Shown here: in pieces, positions 47,493 to 61,640 of the stretch
Position numbering within the stretch: the stretch's first letter is position 1
Layout: each line of letters opens with the position of its first letter
From: Zeugodacus cucurbitae
Lineage: Eukaryota > Arthropoda > Insecta > Diptera > Tephritidae
Assembly (NCBI RefSeq): GCF_028554725.1
Contig: NC_071671.1
Span: 14,259,501 to 14,323,500 of the forward strand
DNA length: 64,000 bases
Direction: 5' to 3'
Notes under the pieces: model-generated
Told to the model about the DNA's origin: nothing
Database searches by the model: none
Seen by the model: the letters and a program-made list of their open reading frames with translations, nothing else
Made by a program: the position numbers and the translations under genes

Positions 47493-50400
47493 TTCTATAT
47501 TTTATATACATTTTCAGCATTAAAAGCTGAAGAGAATGTCATCAAATATAATATATCAGTTGGTTAGACAAACATATCAGTTAAAACCAACGATCGCATG
47601 CTTGGAAATACCGTAAACTTTAAATAAAATCACCAGTGTTGTGGAATGCTGCCGCTCTTGAAGTAGAGGTAGTCATATTTAACTTTACGAAGGCAGTAAG
47701 ATAAATATTTGAATTTCACAAAGCATATTATGCTATCTAGTCCATTATGTCTTTCTTAGTATTCTTAGCAAGAAACTATAGTTGAAGCCAAGAAATAAAC
47801 ATGATTCGTGTTATGTTAACTCCGAAGCATTTATTACCGAACATGGTATGGTTTTCCTGAACTCTGTTGTTGTTGAATAAGGATATTTCAAGTGGACTGA
47901 AGTCAAAAAGTATATCTTAAGGCAATGTCTTTTTTAAATCCCATGGAGGGCTCATGTAGAGATATTTAGTCACCAGCAACTTTAAAAGTAGTTGTGAGTC
48001 TCGGTCTATGAGTATAACATTTGGGCAGGCTTATCTGATTTTACAAACATATTGTATTTCAAGTACTTTAAAGGTTTTTTGTCGGACTTATTCCCGATTG
48101 TGGGTTATGTTTTATGTCAATCATAAAGTTAATAGTTCCCAAAGTTTAAAGTCGACGAGGCTTAGGTGAGGATTATTTATATGTCACATGCTTACGGAAC
48201 TATAGGGACCGCCTTCTAATGTGTGCCATTGTCTCTTCCATGCGCTAGACATTGTTTGTTTGCATTTCTAATGTGGCATGCACCACAATAGCGCACGTAA
48301 CTTCTGAGTGTATATTGCAGCGCCCTGACGCACATGGGACATATCGCACTCACGCATGACAGCTCGCATTATTAATTAGAAACATCTAAGCCTGTTGCTT
48401 GGTCTACATGGGAGAGGAAGAAAATTAAAAGGAACGATAGGAAGAAAGGAAGATGGAGATAACTTGCTTACAAGTACAGAACTAAAGCCGAGTACTTGCA
48501 ATGGTTGGTAACGGTGAAGCTTATAGTCTGTATGACTTAATTAAAACGTGAGCTTGGTATTTGATTTATTCTTGCAGTGTGTGTGTGGTTGAGTCTAATC
48601 TCTGACATATGAAATAATGTGGTATGTATATACAGAGTGCGGTTACAAGTACACAAGAGGCAGTTGGAAGTGTTAGAAGGCTGAGCTGAGTAAAAAGCCA
48701 ACAATTTAATATAGGTTGAGAATTTGTGTTAGGGCCTCAGTGCATTAGTCCAACGAAATTAATTTAAGTAATACATACACGGTCCCTGTCGGATTCACTT
48801 TCTGTATGTCCCGCCTTTCGGTTAATTTCGGTGACTGTGGCTTTTGAAATCATACTCTCTCAAAAATTGGTCTGAGAATCATGGTTCCGGACCGTGGAAT
48901 CGTGGATCCAACTACACGTTAATACTTTCATAATGACCTCCAGTTTAGGTTAGGTTTGTAGGCAGATCTCTGCAAAAACAGAAGATCTCACTTAGACAGC
49001 CTGGCGCTGTCCATTGTGGTACCAATAAAACTCCCTGTGGATCAAATACTTTTAAGATTCAGCAAAATGCTTGGAATCCGTTACAAATTTCTTAAGACGG
49101 CTAATATCGATTCTAACCAATTCGCTGGAATCGCCGAAAAAGGGCCTTCCGAGGTGTTTCAGCTTCAGTCTGACAAAAGCTGGACATAGCATACAGCATA
49201 ATAATGACCTCTAAGTTTATTAAAAAAAATAAAATATTGTCGAAAACAGCTCCCCTAGAACTTACATAAGTTCGATAACCCAATGAAGCGATTGTCAACA
49301 CCATCGACAACAACAAAACCTTCTAAATGAGTATGTAACTTGCGCTACACTGCCAGATATTTGCACCAACCAAAGAGAAGCAGCGCATCAATAGCGCCAT
49401 ACAACCATACCTTGTGCTGTTGCCATTGTCGAACGCCTTCAGCGATGACTTACGCAAACTGTGGAATCTGCGCGAAGAAAACTCGAAAAGCCAAAGGCAA
49501 TAACAAAAACAAGGGCAAAGTAACGCCGAAAATGCAGTGCCATAACCAGCTGACGGCCAGTGTGAAGTGTGAGGGAGTTTTAGAAACCACTACAGCAATC
49601 GAGCAGCGAAACAGTAGTCGTTGATGGCGTAATTTTTGAAGGCTGTGTGACAACCAACGGGATGAGTGAAGACGTCAACAAAGATTCGCTTGCTGCTAAA
49701 AGTTTTTTTTTTGTCGTAAATACTTGAGACAACAATATACAGCGGGTTACTCTTTTTTTGTATATCAACAACACCAACGCCAACTGCCAAAGGCGTCAAT
49801 GCAATCACAACACAGAAGCTGTTGTTGCCGACGGCAATCCCTGGTAGATGGCACAACTCTGAGGCCCCGGCGTTACATGATATAACACGAAAAGTGTTAA
49901 CAGATTTTTCCGTATTTTCGCAACACAAAAACAGAATTGCTTGCTTTGTTATACGGCAAGCACTCACCCAACAAACTTCAAGTGAAGATGCGCTCCCTCC
50001 ATGGCCGGTGATGACGTCACAATTGCGAAGTGAATGTACTGTGACACTAAAGTGGTTGTCTTGCTTGTCTGTCTGTTGCACTTGCACAATCAACACTGTC
50101 AACCACAGCATCTTCGGGTTGACCTGCAGCTCCCTATATACTATGGGCTGGTGTGAATGTGTTGTGTTCATTAGCAACTTCACAGGTTTGTATCTGTGTG
50201 TATCGTTAATAATTGCGGCAGGTTGCCTGCGACTGTGCTAAATGTGGTTAGCGTGTTTGATTTCATGGTTACATAATAAGGTAAAATGCTGCTCTTTGCA
50301 CTGTTTGATTTATTGGCGATTCAACTGTAAGGTGTTGATGATTCAAGTGACAATATTGCGAATGGGTAGAGAGAGAAATAAAGAGATATTTACACATAGT

Positions 50401-51400
50401 AATTTTACTTAACGATTCGCAGGGTTTTTGTATGAAAAATTTGCTTAGCAAATGCTATTTTAATTGCATAGGTCCAATGGTGATTTTGAAAACGATCTGT
50501 CTTAAAAATACCTTATTTTCTACTGAAATTTTATCGTCTATACAGTTTGTTTGATCCGCATCATTATATAGACCTGACTATCGAAGGAATTGACAATTAT
50601 AATTACTAACAACATGCCAATTACCATTACCATTGTCATTCTTAATGCAGTACTTTTACAGATTATAGAATAAAAAGTATTACAATTTTAAATAGCGTAA
50701 ATATCAGTTCTATTACCGATAAAGTCTTCTAAACTAAAAAGTATTTAAGCCAAAAGAGAAGAACATTTATTGTATTTTTTTTTTTCAAATTTGAAATTTA
50801 TCCTCCTCTTTCAATATGTGGCTGACAAGAATCGCTTATATTAATCCAAATATTTATTATTTATTTTCCTTTCTTATCAAATGTGTTATTAAATTGGTTG
50901 AAGTTATACACACGAATAAAACACAAAAATTATTAAATATAAAGTTTCAGAGGCACGGAAGTAGAAACGAATTAAAAAAATATATAAAAATATACTATAC
51001 AAAGCAGTGTACAAATGTGGATGTGTACACTGGTGAAAGTTTGTGTCAAATTCTATTTGCGAAAATAGTATTAAAAACTTTGACACATACAATATTTTAC
51101 GAAACCATAGTGGCACAACCACCACTTGAACACAGCGCCACCAGAAGCGGGTGAAAAAATGTTATTTCATGAACAACAAATTTCGAAAAAAGGAAAATGA
51201 GTAAAATACTTCACATAACAACGGCGACTGCATGCAACAGAACACCAATGTAATTTTCACTATACATTTTACACGAACACATGAACTTACATAGCACTAA
51301 CGTATGCGTGTCTGGTTTATATTTATACTCTCGCAACCTGTTATCGAACACATGAACTTACATAGCACGTGTATACTAATGTATGCGTGTCTGGTTTATA
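47493..51400. other. Inverted X, middle part: no supported gene
   Basis: The reverse complement of 32172-36081. One visible base difference is near 49711, where AAA replaces AGA in the longest chance frame. The dispersed-repeat tail of 34530-34630 is at about 48942-49042. Confidence 0.6.
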
Positions 51401-52418
51401 TTTATACTCTCGCAACCTGTTGCACAGAGTATAATAGTTTTGTTCACATAACGGTTGTTTGTGTCACCAAGAAATATAAGAGTTAGATATGGGGTTATAT
51501 ATACATAAATGATCAGGATGACGAGTGGATTTGAAATCCGGATGTCTGTCCGTCTGTACGTCGGCCGTGCGAGCGATAACTTGAGTAAAAATTAAGATAT
51601 TAATCTTAAAATTAAGATTAAGCAAAATCGGTCCACTGCCACGCCCACAAAATGTCGGAAACCGAAAACCTATAAAGTGTCATAACTAAGCCATAAATAA
51701 AGTTATGAAAATTTTTGTACATATCTCGGAAACCAATAGAGCTATACAAACCAAACTTTCTGCAGTCGTTTTTTTTAGCCACTTCCTAATACAGTCCAAA
51801 AATTAAAGAAATCGGATAATAACCACGCTCACCTCCCATACAAAGGTTAGGTTGAAAATTACTAAAAATGGGTTAACTCCCTAACGAAAAACGGCAGAAA
51901 CACTAAATTTTACATAAGAAATGGCAGATGGAAGCTGCACTAAGATTTTTTTACAAAATGGAAAATGGGCGTGGCGTCGCCCACTTATGGGTCAAAAACC
52001 ATATCTCAGGAACTACTCAACCGATTTCAATGAAACTTGGTTTGTAATAGTTTCCTTACATCTCAATGATATGTAAAATAAAATAAAATAAGCCAAATCG
52101 GTTCACAACCACGCTTACTTTCTATATACCAGAACTTCGAAGTGGATCTGAATCGTTTACATTACAATATATAAAGTAAGCACTAGTGAAGATATCGGTG
52201 CAGAACTTTGCACAAATATTATGTTTATAGTGTGGCAGCCCCATTCTAAAAATCGCCGAAATCGGACCATAGGTTTTTTAAGGCCCCATATATCGAACAC
52301 GAGGACGAATATGTGGGTCAAATTGTGTATTACATAATATAAATAAAGTTAAATAAACAAATTGCGAGAGTATAAAATGTTCGGTTACACCCGAACTTAG
52401 CCCTTCCTTACTTGTTTT
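51401..52418 (-). repeat. Dispersed repeat with TATACTCTCGCAA ends, inverted copy
   Basis: Reverse complement of 31156-32172, including the flanking tandem duplication, which here lies at about 51270-51420. Confidence 0.75.
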
Positions 52419-54677
52419 GAATTTATTTTACAAATATTTTGAAACTGCTTATTTGTAAATATTATTTACCAACTTTTTCCAAACCAAATCCCATTATATC
52501 CCCAGATTATGAAATTTGAAGTTTCAGCTAGAGATTTAAAATCAAAAAATATTACATCTTTATTCCAAATCCGAATGACACTTAATTAGTACTTCGAAGA
52601 AGGTCATTTAAAAACAATTATTGTTATTCCCAGTTCCAAACAATATTTTACCGTTAAATTCTTTACAATATCGTCATCTGCTCTTTTAGCTAGGATACAT
52701 CAATAGAGCCAATGGAATCTACGCCAATTACATACATACATGCATACATATAAATCAATGGAGCGAGTTAAAGTTTTGAGGTTCTTTAAGTATACATATA
52801 AATAAGTTTAATCAAATCTTACAATACATGAATTGTGCACTTCGCTAACGAGCTCTTTTTAACTTGTCTCTATATTTAAAAAAAGAGATCGGAGAAGCCA
52901 ACTCGAGTTTTTTCAGTTTCTTCAAATAAGGCGATTTCAATAAAAACAGCCCAATACTGAAGTGAAACAAAAACAAGATCGACCCAGAATTACGTAAGGT
53001 TGAAAATTAGCGACCAACTTTACTCAACAGTAGTTGCCACCCAAGGGCTGCTCTGCAATTAAAATGCAATCGAAATGTCCAACACGAACAAAGATGAATT
53101 AAATTAAAGAGGGCAATCAAATACAAGCGCGCATGAAATTACTTCATTTACAACTGCAAGCAAACAAAAAAGACAAAAATAATATGCACTTCACTCCAGA
53201 AATCCACTTTTAACTATTTAACTATTCTTTTTTCTCTGCTTCATCTTCACTTTGTCGCCCGAACAGCCAAATTAGCGCTTGTTGTACTCGGCAATTACAA
53301 ATATCGCCAGAGGTTGTTCTCCCCACACCCGAACATGGATTGTCGGACGACAACGCTGTTACAGGCTTTGCGGTGTAGTCGACATACAGATGTTTAATGG
53401 AATTTCGAAAAGTTGTAGGAAGATTGACGGTGACAGATAGAAGCTGTCGGTGTTATCGCGATGATGGCTAGACAGAGAATCGTCAAAGATGATTACAACA
53501 TACTTTTCAAGCTCCTTCTGCTTTTAATCCAGCTGTTGTAATATTAATTTAAAATTCAGCATTGCCACGATTAACCTTTTGCTTTCAGCTTGATCACCCT
53601 TGCGCATATGTTTACATTTTGATTTACTGCCTTGCATATGCAGCTGATCGGTATCTTATAATTCATATGTATACCTGCGCAAATAAATTGTTATATGCAG
53701 AATGCTCCCGGCGTCAGCAGCCGCGCTTCGTATATCTTAGCTTTCGACCACGTTCTGACTTCGACCCGGACCTGCCCTTTTTATTATATCATTGATATTT
53801 TAATCGCCACGACTTAGCTACAGTACCTTAGTTCAGCTATTACAGTCGGTTTTCTTGTGAACTCGGATTATGTGTTTAGCAAGCTGACACCGGTTGCTGT
53901 GGAGAAGTTATATACAATATTTTAAACGAATTGAAGAAAGTATAAAGTTAAGACCAATCGGTGATTATAACTGAGAGATCTGGTGGTGTAGTCTGCCCTC
54001 AAGTCCCTCAAACACTCTTCTCCAAACTCTGAATTCTAATACAGTATTCTTCTCCTATAATACTCTAAAGATACACATTACCCACCGGCTTGAGCTGAAA
54101 CCCATTCATAAAGAAGAGCAATGCTTTTCTTTAGATTGTTCAAAAATATGTTCCTAGGTCAATAGTTAAGTCTTTAAACAGGCCGCTATGTGAACAAAAC
54201 TAGAAACTTCTGGTCCAAACTAGTTACGTTCGAAGATAACTAGAATTTCAAATATCTGTCCATACTTGGTCTAATCTTTATTCCTTAACAATTTCTACGT
54301 AGGCTAATGACCACACTGCTTAGTTATGTGTGAGTTGGAGTATGCAACATAAATTTTCTCATTTACATTTCCAATTTTTGCACATCGTTTTATGTATATT
54401 AGCATATAAAGCGCACATAAGCGCATTGCATTGCAAATAATCATTTGCAAACAGGTTCCAATAGGCGAAAGCCACAAATATGCCAACATGGTTGCTGCAA
54501 CACCAAGTTTTAAGCTTACAGCAAAGGCATAAAAGATGCCAAAATGCAATAGTCAGTGTTTGTTTGTAATGTTGCAAGCAACATATCGTTTTTGTTGCTG
54601 CAGCACAAACGCATTACTTTCCGTATAGTTTATGCAGTAGTTGTAGTGATAGCTGCAATTTCAAGTTTACGATGTCA
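52419..54677. other. Inverted X, last part with paralogous blocks
   Basis: The reverse complement of 28898-31155. Blocks A (53266-53370) and B/C (53566-53812) are here in the same orientation as 8525-8640 and 9430-9690. No gene. Confidence 0.6.
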
Positions 54678-54704
54678 CGCTGACAGAGAACTTACAACAT
54701 AGAG
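54678..54704 (+). repeat. Retained target duplication plus 21-nt terminal-repeat scar
   Basis: CGCTGA (54678-54683) is the reverse complement of TCAGCG, the T1 target duplication. It is followed by the first 21 bases of the T terminal repeat (54684-54704, CAGAGAACTTAC...ATAGAG), then by a complete T element starting again with CAGAGAAC at 54705. A terminal-repeat stub beside a target duplication is what remains after cut-and-paste excision with a cut inside the inverted repeat; P elements, for example, leave about 17 nt. Here the stub is joined to another copy's intact end. Confidence 0.8.
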
Positions 54705-57058
54705 CAGAGAACTTACAACATAGAGAAGGTGCATTTTGATTTTTGTATGATGCTCGATTGGCTCGTGTACAGAGCTGAAAACCGACGAGTAGGGAATTCA
54801 CCAATTGCTGTTATACTCGTTATTATTTTACAGAATTGACTGTCGGGGGAATGAAAATATGTGACGATTGGCCTTTTGATGTGATATGCCCATGCTTTGA
54901 TATGATATACATTTTTGACTTCTTATGGCTTTTTATTAATTGTATATAATTAATATGGTTTTTTAACTCATAAATAGGATTTTAAAGAATTTTTAGATAA
55001 TATAAAAAAAAAAAATATTTATAAAATATTGCAAATGTGGAGAAGTGAACCCGAAAAATGTAAAAAGTTGTACTGAGTTCACATTTGATAACATCACTTC
55101 ATGTCATAATTGACACTTGTATCATATGGTAATTGGTCAAAACAAAAGAAAGAACACTTGTAGCATATGGTATTATCCCGCGCAATTCATAAAATTCTTG
55201 TAATTTTGGCGCAATTATCACCTCATATCATAATTGAGACTTGCCATCATAAGGTACATAATTGGAAAAAACAAAAGAACATCATTTCATGTCATATGTG
55301 TCTGCATTCATATATGTGTTTGACCACATCAATAAAACTATCCTTGTATCATATGCGCAAAATAGTTCTTACATTCTTACATACAGAAGTATATTTGTAT
55401 GTAAGCATAACCAGGGAATCCCTTCATATGCACAATAACAAACGCACAAATATGCGCGAATGACTAACAAACTTACAAGTGTACGTACATATGTATGTAT
55501 GTAGAATATTACGAATTGCAAAGAGTCATAGGAACAACAACACCATTCCTTCATATGCGCAACAGCAAACGCACCAATTAGAATATGTGAATGTGAATGA
55601 CCGTCAAAAAACAAACCAACGCATATACAAACTTACATACATGAGTAACTCACTACAAAAAACTATGAACATCAAGAAGCAGAAACAATATGTCAACTCT
55701 TTTCCCCGCTGCACACGTCGGTGTCGACAAACTGCTTCCTCGCGACGATGGCAAAAATTAGAAATCATATTTCGTTGCTGGTGCTGAAGTCTAGTGAAAT
55801 GTGACAACAGTGCAAGCAGCTTGACAAAATTCACAAAAGAATCAATTTTCATATTTGCCATCAATTGTGGCAGAAATATAAATATATGCGAAAAATAAGA
55901 ATTCGGCCAGGATTTGAACCCGAGCACCGTCTAAAAAGCGGGTGCGCGCGTACCACCAGCACCATCATATCTATTGGTAGTCAGTCAGCTTAATTGATAT
56001 TTCATAATCCATAGGACAAGATGCTAGTTCTAATAGAAATATGAATATGATTCTCGGCCACTGCCAGTTTTCTCTTTTGAAGGAAATATCAGAAATTGTT
56101 TGAATTTGAATTTCAGACAAACCGCTTTTGGGCAAGACATGCGCGGAGATGTGCGCGACGCTTGCGCTTATGAGTGAAGTCCACTTGCTTTGTTGTTGAT
56201 ACGCATGCGTTTATGAATGAAAATGCTGTTGTAATTTTTTGTTGTAGGCGAGTTGTTTTTTTTTTGAAGATGTGTCGAAGTGACAAATGTGAGGAATGTA
56301 GATTTGTATGTTCACATTTATACGTACATATGTATATACATACATATGTATTTCTGCACGCGTATGGTAGCAAAAATATTTGAAATCTGCCGACGGCAAA
56401 TCAATGATTGTTCGAGTTCATAATGATATTATAGATTATTATATAGTTTATTTAAATAATTAACGAATAAGACAAACTTTTAAATCGGATATAAATAAGA
56501 ATTTACTTAAAATAAATAAAAAAATATTTAATAAAAATTAAATGAAAAATAGATAGAGAATCAAATGAAATAAAAATATTATTGAATAATGTATAAAATT
56601 AATAAAATATGACTTTCAGAATTGTTTACCATCAATTGATAAATTCTCGCATATTTTATTCACACATATTTTCCTATTTTGCCTAGCCATCGAATTCCCT
56701 AGTTGAGAAAGGGCATCAGGTTCGACGCCCATCATAAACATTATTTTTATTAATTTTATTAATAATTTGGTAAAAATACGATTTTAATTAGTAATTATAT
56801 CAATTTATAAATTAGTTTAAAATAACATAAAATAAAAAATAATAAAAAATTTAAATGGATTTGAAAAATATCACATGATTATTTCATGTGCCAGCAATTT
56901 CTCGTTTTACAGATTCCCTGCTGCTAAAACTGAAATCGCTGTTAACTTTTCAAAAGGTGAATTCCCCGGTTGTGTGGTAAATTCCCCCGTTGAAAGTTTT
57001 CAGACTTGAATTTATTTCGCTGTCGAACCTGCACCTTCTCTATGTTGTAAGTTCTCTG
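54705..57058 (+). mobile_element. Transposon T, copy T4
   Basis: 2354 bp. One base is missing relative to T2 near 55343 (CCTTG for CTCTTG). Left flank: scar and T1 target duplication. Right flank: ATGTTA and Y, the same as T2. So its two sides come from two different insertion sites. Confidence 0.9.
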
Positions 57059-58056
57059 ATGTTATTTGTTAATTGGCGATTCTTTGTGTGTCGCCACAAA
57101 TTAGACGATTTTAGGAATGTGATTAGTTCGTCAGCAACAGTTGATCCAGGAATAGACTGCCGAAAATCACCTGCCAACAGAATCATGGCTTCACCAAAAA
57201 TATTTTCGTTGTCGCGTAAATCTTTTAAAGTCCTGTGCAGTACCTCCAGCGACTTGAATATCTGGAAAATCTTCTTTATAGCTCTTTTTTTTGGCGATTT
57301 TGCAGACTGGTGCTTCGTTGATTTGAAATTTAGGAGTAATTTCAAGGACGAATTGCCGTTTGTCTGCCTACTAACAGGTGCCAAGTTACCCCTATTCCCA
57401 TTATAACTGGGCGTTGAAAATGAGTGAAATCGGTTCAGGAATTACCTCAACCCTCATGTACTATATATGCTGATTTTCGTTATTCTATAGGACTTTATTT
57501 CAAATTGTGTGTAATAAAATTAAATCAATAAATTGCGAGAGTATAAAATGTTCGGTTGTATTTCCCTACTTGTTCCAAATTGTTTTGGGCTATCGACACA
57601 GCCTTATACAATTGAACAATGATAAAAATATTTTAACAAAGCAACAATGACAACTTTCAAAATATTATTATTTTTTGTTTTGTTTTTGATTTTTTTATAA
57701 TTTTGTTGTCAATTCAAATAAAATCATCTCCTTGTTATCTTCCTCACAATTTTTCGATATATACTTACTTTCTAATCCTTCCCTGGCCTTCCATAAATAT
57801 TTCAAAACTAAAATTAGCCAGATCGGTTTGGCCCTTCTCTACTTTTTTCGAGACTAACGACACAAATTGTTTGTATGGGTGATTAGAAAATTGTGGATTT
57901 AAGACTTTTTCAGTCAATTTTTCTAATTTTTCTCTCCGTAAGAACCATCCCGGGACCTATAAAAACATTCTATACGAAGAATTTGCGAAATCGGTTCAGC
58001 GGTTCTCGAGTTATGCGCTTAGCAACACATTTTGCGATTAATTTTTATATTATAGA
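57059..58056 (-). mobile_element. Helitron 5' part, second Y copy
   Basis: Counterpart of 39079-40076, with the helicase remnant at 57065-57384 (LLAGDFRQS), the TATACTCTCGCAA repeat fragment at 57410-57577, and the 5' TC end near 58056. Here its left neighbour across T4 is not the rest of the Helitron, but the end of inverted X at the T1 site. Confidence 0.75.
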
Positions 58057-58651
58057 CTAGACTATATCGAATACATATGAAACATTTTTGGAAATTGATA
58101 TACTTTAAAATGTAGTCCAATAAGGTTTCAGAATGCGTCTAGAAATACATATATATACCATAAAGCAAATATTTTATTTGGGAAGTATATCTTTTGGTCT
58201 GAATGACGAAGCCACAATCTATATGCATGTCTACATATAAAGCGAGATTAGCTTAGTTTTTGCAACATTAACAGATAGTGGAAAGTGTGGAGGAATCTTA
58301 AGACAATTTAGAACAGAACTTTAATCGGTAAGCTGTAGCTCTTGTGGCAAAAATTATAACATTATTTCTTTTTTTTTACTTTCTACAGATGTTATTAAAC
58401 ATTTTAAAATTTTTATCGAATAACGATAATAAACTAAGATGGTAGTATAGGATGAGGTTAACATTAATTTAGTACCACCAGTAATTCATTCTGCAAAGTG
58501 TTGACTTAGAAAACTAAACTTAAACGAAACAATTGAACTTCATAACTGAACTAAGTAAACGAAAAGTAAACTTGTGCAATACTTTTATTTGCTGTGTGTA
58601 AGTAATTAAGTAACTTAAGCTAATAAGAAATTATATATTATTCCTATGGGG

Positions 58652-58657
58652 TATAAA
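58652..58657 (+). promoter_or_regulatory. TATA box, second Y copy
   Basis: Identical to 40672-40677 in sequence and context. Confidence 0.5.
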
Positions 58658-58704
58658 ATGCAGTGTAAGAAAGCCACAAGTTTCGCAGTAATTTCTGAAA
58701 ACTA

Positions 58705-58974
58705 GTGGAAAACGCTCCGGTCGAAAAAATTTTAAGTCTCCTACTTAGTGCTTTTTGCTCCTACTTCGCTTATACACCTAAGTATGGCTTACTGGGCCAT
58801 TGCGACTCGCAAAGGTCTCCACCGATGAAGATCATACCAGTGCTGAATCCAAATCAACGTGAATTCCTCGAGGATGAGCTGCTTTACCGCGAAAAACTAA
58901 AAATACTAGCCGAGAACAATACGATCAGCACCGGCCTATTTGTGCGAAAGTTCGAGGATATCGACGACTCCGTA
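58705..58974 (+). pseudogene. Possible truncated host exon, second copy
   Basis: As 40725-40994, with one coding change: TTT (Phe) to TTA (Leu) in KYGFLGHC at 58791. The start is again GTG, so the missing ATG predates the duplication or is not a sequencing error in one copy. Confidence 0.4.
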
Positions 58975-59208
58975 TATGTATGTGATTGGCTTGCAACCGT
59001 TTAGCCGGTTATAGCCAAGCCGTCGATAGTGCGCCACTTCTCTCTCTCGTTCGCAGTTCGGAGCCAGTTGGAGATCCCAAGTGTAACCAGGTCGCTCTCC
59101 ACCTGGTCCCTCCAACGGAATGGAGGCCTTCCCATTCCCCGGCTTCCTCCGGCGGGTACTGCATCGGACAGTTTCAGGCTACTTTTCGTCCATTCGGACA
59201 ACATGACC
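58973..59208 (-). mobile_element. RTE-like LINE fragment, second Y copy
   Basis: Identical in layout to 40993-41228. Confidence 0.85.
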
Positions 59209-60669
59209 ATGATTTGAGTTCAATTGCTCCTTTATATTCGTATCTGTCATTGACAAATGCCATACCACATCCTAGTGTCGTTACATACACGAAAATGTTT
59301 TCATTTAAACTTTTGTTGTGGTTAAATGTCGTTTAATCGTTTGGAAATTGATTTGAAGTCGTTTGCAAAGTGGTCGTTAACATTTCAAAGGAGCTTGTGT
59401 TTGTACAAGTCGGTTCATTTGTCATGCTATGCAAATTCATGGCATTTAAATTAGTTGCACGTCATTACTTGAGGAAGCAAAATATCAAGGTGGCTCATTT
59501 AATCCACAACTCAATTTAAAGATCACTATTTACTTGAATTTAAAACTTATGAAAATATTGATCTTGCATCGTTTCATGTTGCTGGATACTAAAATTTTTC
59601 GACACTTCCTTTTACCTCTCTTCTTTAATTCACTCATATATACAAACATGCATATTCCGTCTTCCCGGCTAATCTACCACCTGTCAAGCAGCGACTACAA
59701 CACAACGGCGAACCAGCTTAAAATGAAAAAAATATATATAACATAAATGCTAGCAAAAATGACCACCAATCATTAACCGAGTGCAAAAGAACATGCGAGC
59801 CTTCGTAAGATAATACGCAACCGTCAGCGCTGATCTCAACGGGATCCGACATCATCAATGACACCTGTTTTATAGGCTTTGACTGAGTCTACCTGTGAGT
59901 ACTTGAGTGCTCTTGGATGTACTTCCAATGCGGTGCTATCGAAAAATTTATCTGTTGTTGTTGGACTTGATATTTTGAATTTAATTTTTTTCCTTTTATG
60001 CTTTTTATTTCGCTCGTCAAAACATCATTTATTTAGCTGTCACCGACGCCGACATGTCTGACAATCGATTACCGTTCAGCTGCTATGACCAGATGCCACC
60101 TGCGTAGGTATGAATTACCCGGCAAGCCAATTTGAGAAATTTTCGAGAAGATGTCATGAGCTGTAAAAATTTATAACACCAAATAAAGTAAACAAAAATA
60201 CCATATCGGTGCGGTGAATTCAATGGACATAGAAAAATATTAGAAATATCTCGAACAGAGATAGAATAATATTTTTCACAGAAATATCGAAATAAAATGT
60301 TTGCTTATCCGCCGAGAAAGGTTCCTTTGTATCCACCAAGTAGGCGCTTCAATAGCTCAGCGCTACTACAATCACTTTACTTTTTTTAATCACTTCATCT
60401 ATTTCAAGTGCTTCTATGGCTTTTTGGTACCGATGAGCTGGATTTAAAATTGTTGTCTCACATGTATGTCATAACCTTGTGAAGTACACAAATGCGAAGG
60501 CATTGCGCATAAATCTATACATAAATAAATATTTATGCATATTTGAATAGAGTTTGTGCTCTCAAAATATCATTCTGCTCTAAATATTGTTAGGTTATGT
60601 TAGTAAGAAATATAAATCAGATTAAATATTAACACAAAAATTCTCATCCCTGACTCTGAGTAAGTTAAA
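59209..60669. other. Intergenic part of second Y copy
   Basis: As 41229-42689; nothing recognised. Confidence 0.55.
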
Positions 60670-61205
60670 GAGAGTGAAACATTTTCCTGCGATCATTTTT
60701 CACAACTTTCGACGTGGATTATCGCGACAAGAGTGCACCGATGAACTAAAATCTTTGTATGGCTATGAAGCACCATCTTATAGCACTATGAAAACTGGTA
60801 CAACGAATTCAATCGTGGCCGACGCTCGCTCAAAGACGAATTCCGTGAAGGTCATCCAAAAACAGCCGTTGTGCCAGAAAACATCGATGCCGTACGTGAA
60901 CTGATAATGCAAGACCGTCATGTAACATACCTTCAGATAGAGGCATGCCTATGCATTTCTCCCACTAGCATACATTCGATATTGCATGAACACCTGACCG
61001 TAAAAAAAGTTTGTTCTCGTTGGATCCCGCACAATTTGACAATCGCACATAAAAAGGCTCAAAAAAGTGCTTCGAAAATTGGTTTGAGCGCATGCAAAAG
61101 TGTATAAATCTTGATGGAGAGTATTTCGAAAAACAATAAAACCATTTTCGTTGATAAATATTCCTATTTTCATTATTAGGCCAGAAATATATATAGCAGC
61201 CCTCG
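60670..61205 (+). mobile_element. Deleted mariner element, second copy
   Basis: As 42690-43225: DNA-binding region, frameshift near 60790, catalytic core deleted, 3' terminus followed by TA. The transposase remnant is at 60674-61107. Confidence 0.8.
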
Positions 61206-61640
61206 TATGCCAGCGTGAACAAACAAAAGCACATTCATTCTACATTGTTCCGCAGCAAAAACTGGCTGATCTATATGGGTAGTTAAGTGTTCAGCATTAT
61301 GCAGCAGACATTAGATCGAGTTTTGTTTGTTTGTTTGGAGAAGCATTTCAATTGAAGAATCAGGGGGACGTTTGTTTACAACCGGCATTGTGTGGGAATC
61401 GCGAATAAAAGTGTGTAAATAAAGCGAAACAAACATGGTGGCAAATAAACTTGAAGGTTGTACGAGTACCTTAGCCGAGTGGGTTGGGAGAGTATTTTTT
61501 ATTAACTAACGGACTGGAAATAAATTCCTTGTGGTCAAGTCCACATACGAGAATAGAAGAAGTAGTAAACAATATTATTCATATATGTTATATTATATCT
61601 GAGGCTCTTTGCTCTCTGTAATAAGTTTTGAGTTAAGTAA
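61206..61640. other. Spacer in second Y copy
   Basis: As 43226-43660; no gene. Confidence 0.5.

Larger units (their letters stand above)
44520..54683 (-). repeat. Right arm of the 10.2-kb inverted repeat (T3 plus inverted X)
   Basis: The reverse complement of 28898-39078 with very few differences. At the outer edge it keeps CACGCTGA, absent from the left arm, which restores the target duplication of T1. Confidence 0.9.
36724..54704 (+). repeat. Direct repeat unit 1 (T2-Y-T3-inverted X), period 17,980 bp
   Basis: Everything from T2 through Y and T3 recurs 17,980 bp downstream, starting with T4 at 54705. Single-base differences seen in the Y copies are C/T at 39579/57559 and T/A at 40811/58791; in T3/T5, T/G at 44825/62805. 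The second unit runs off the window, so whether inverted X also recurs cannot be seen. Confidence 0.85.
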
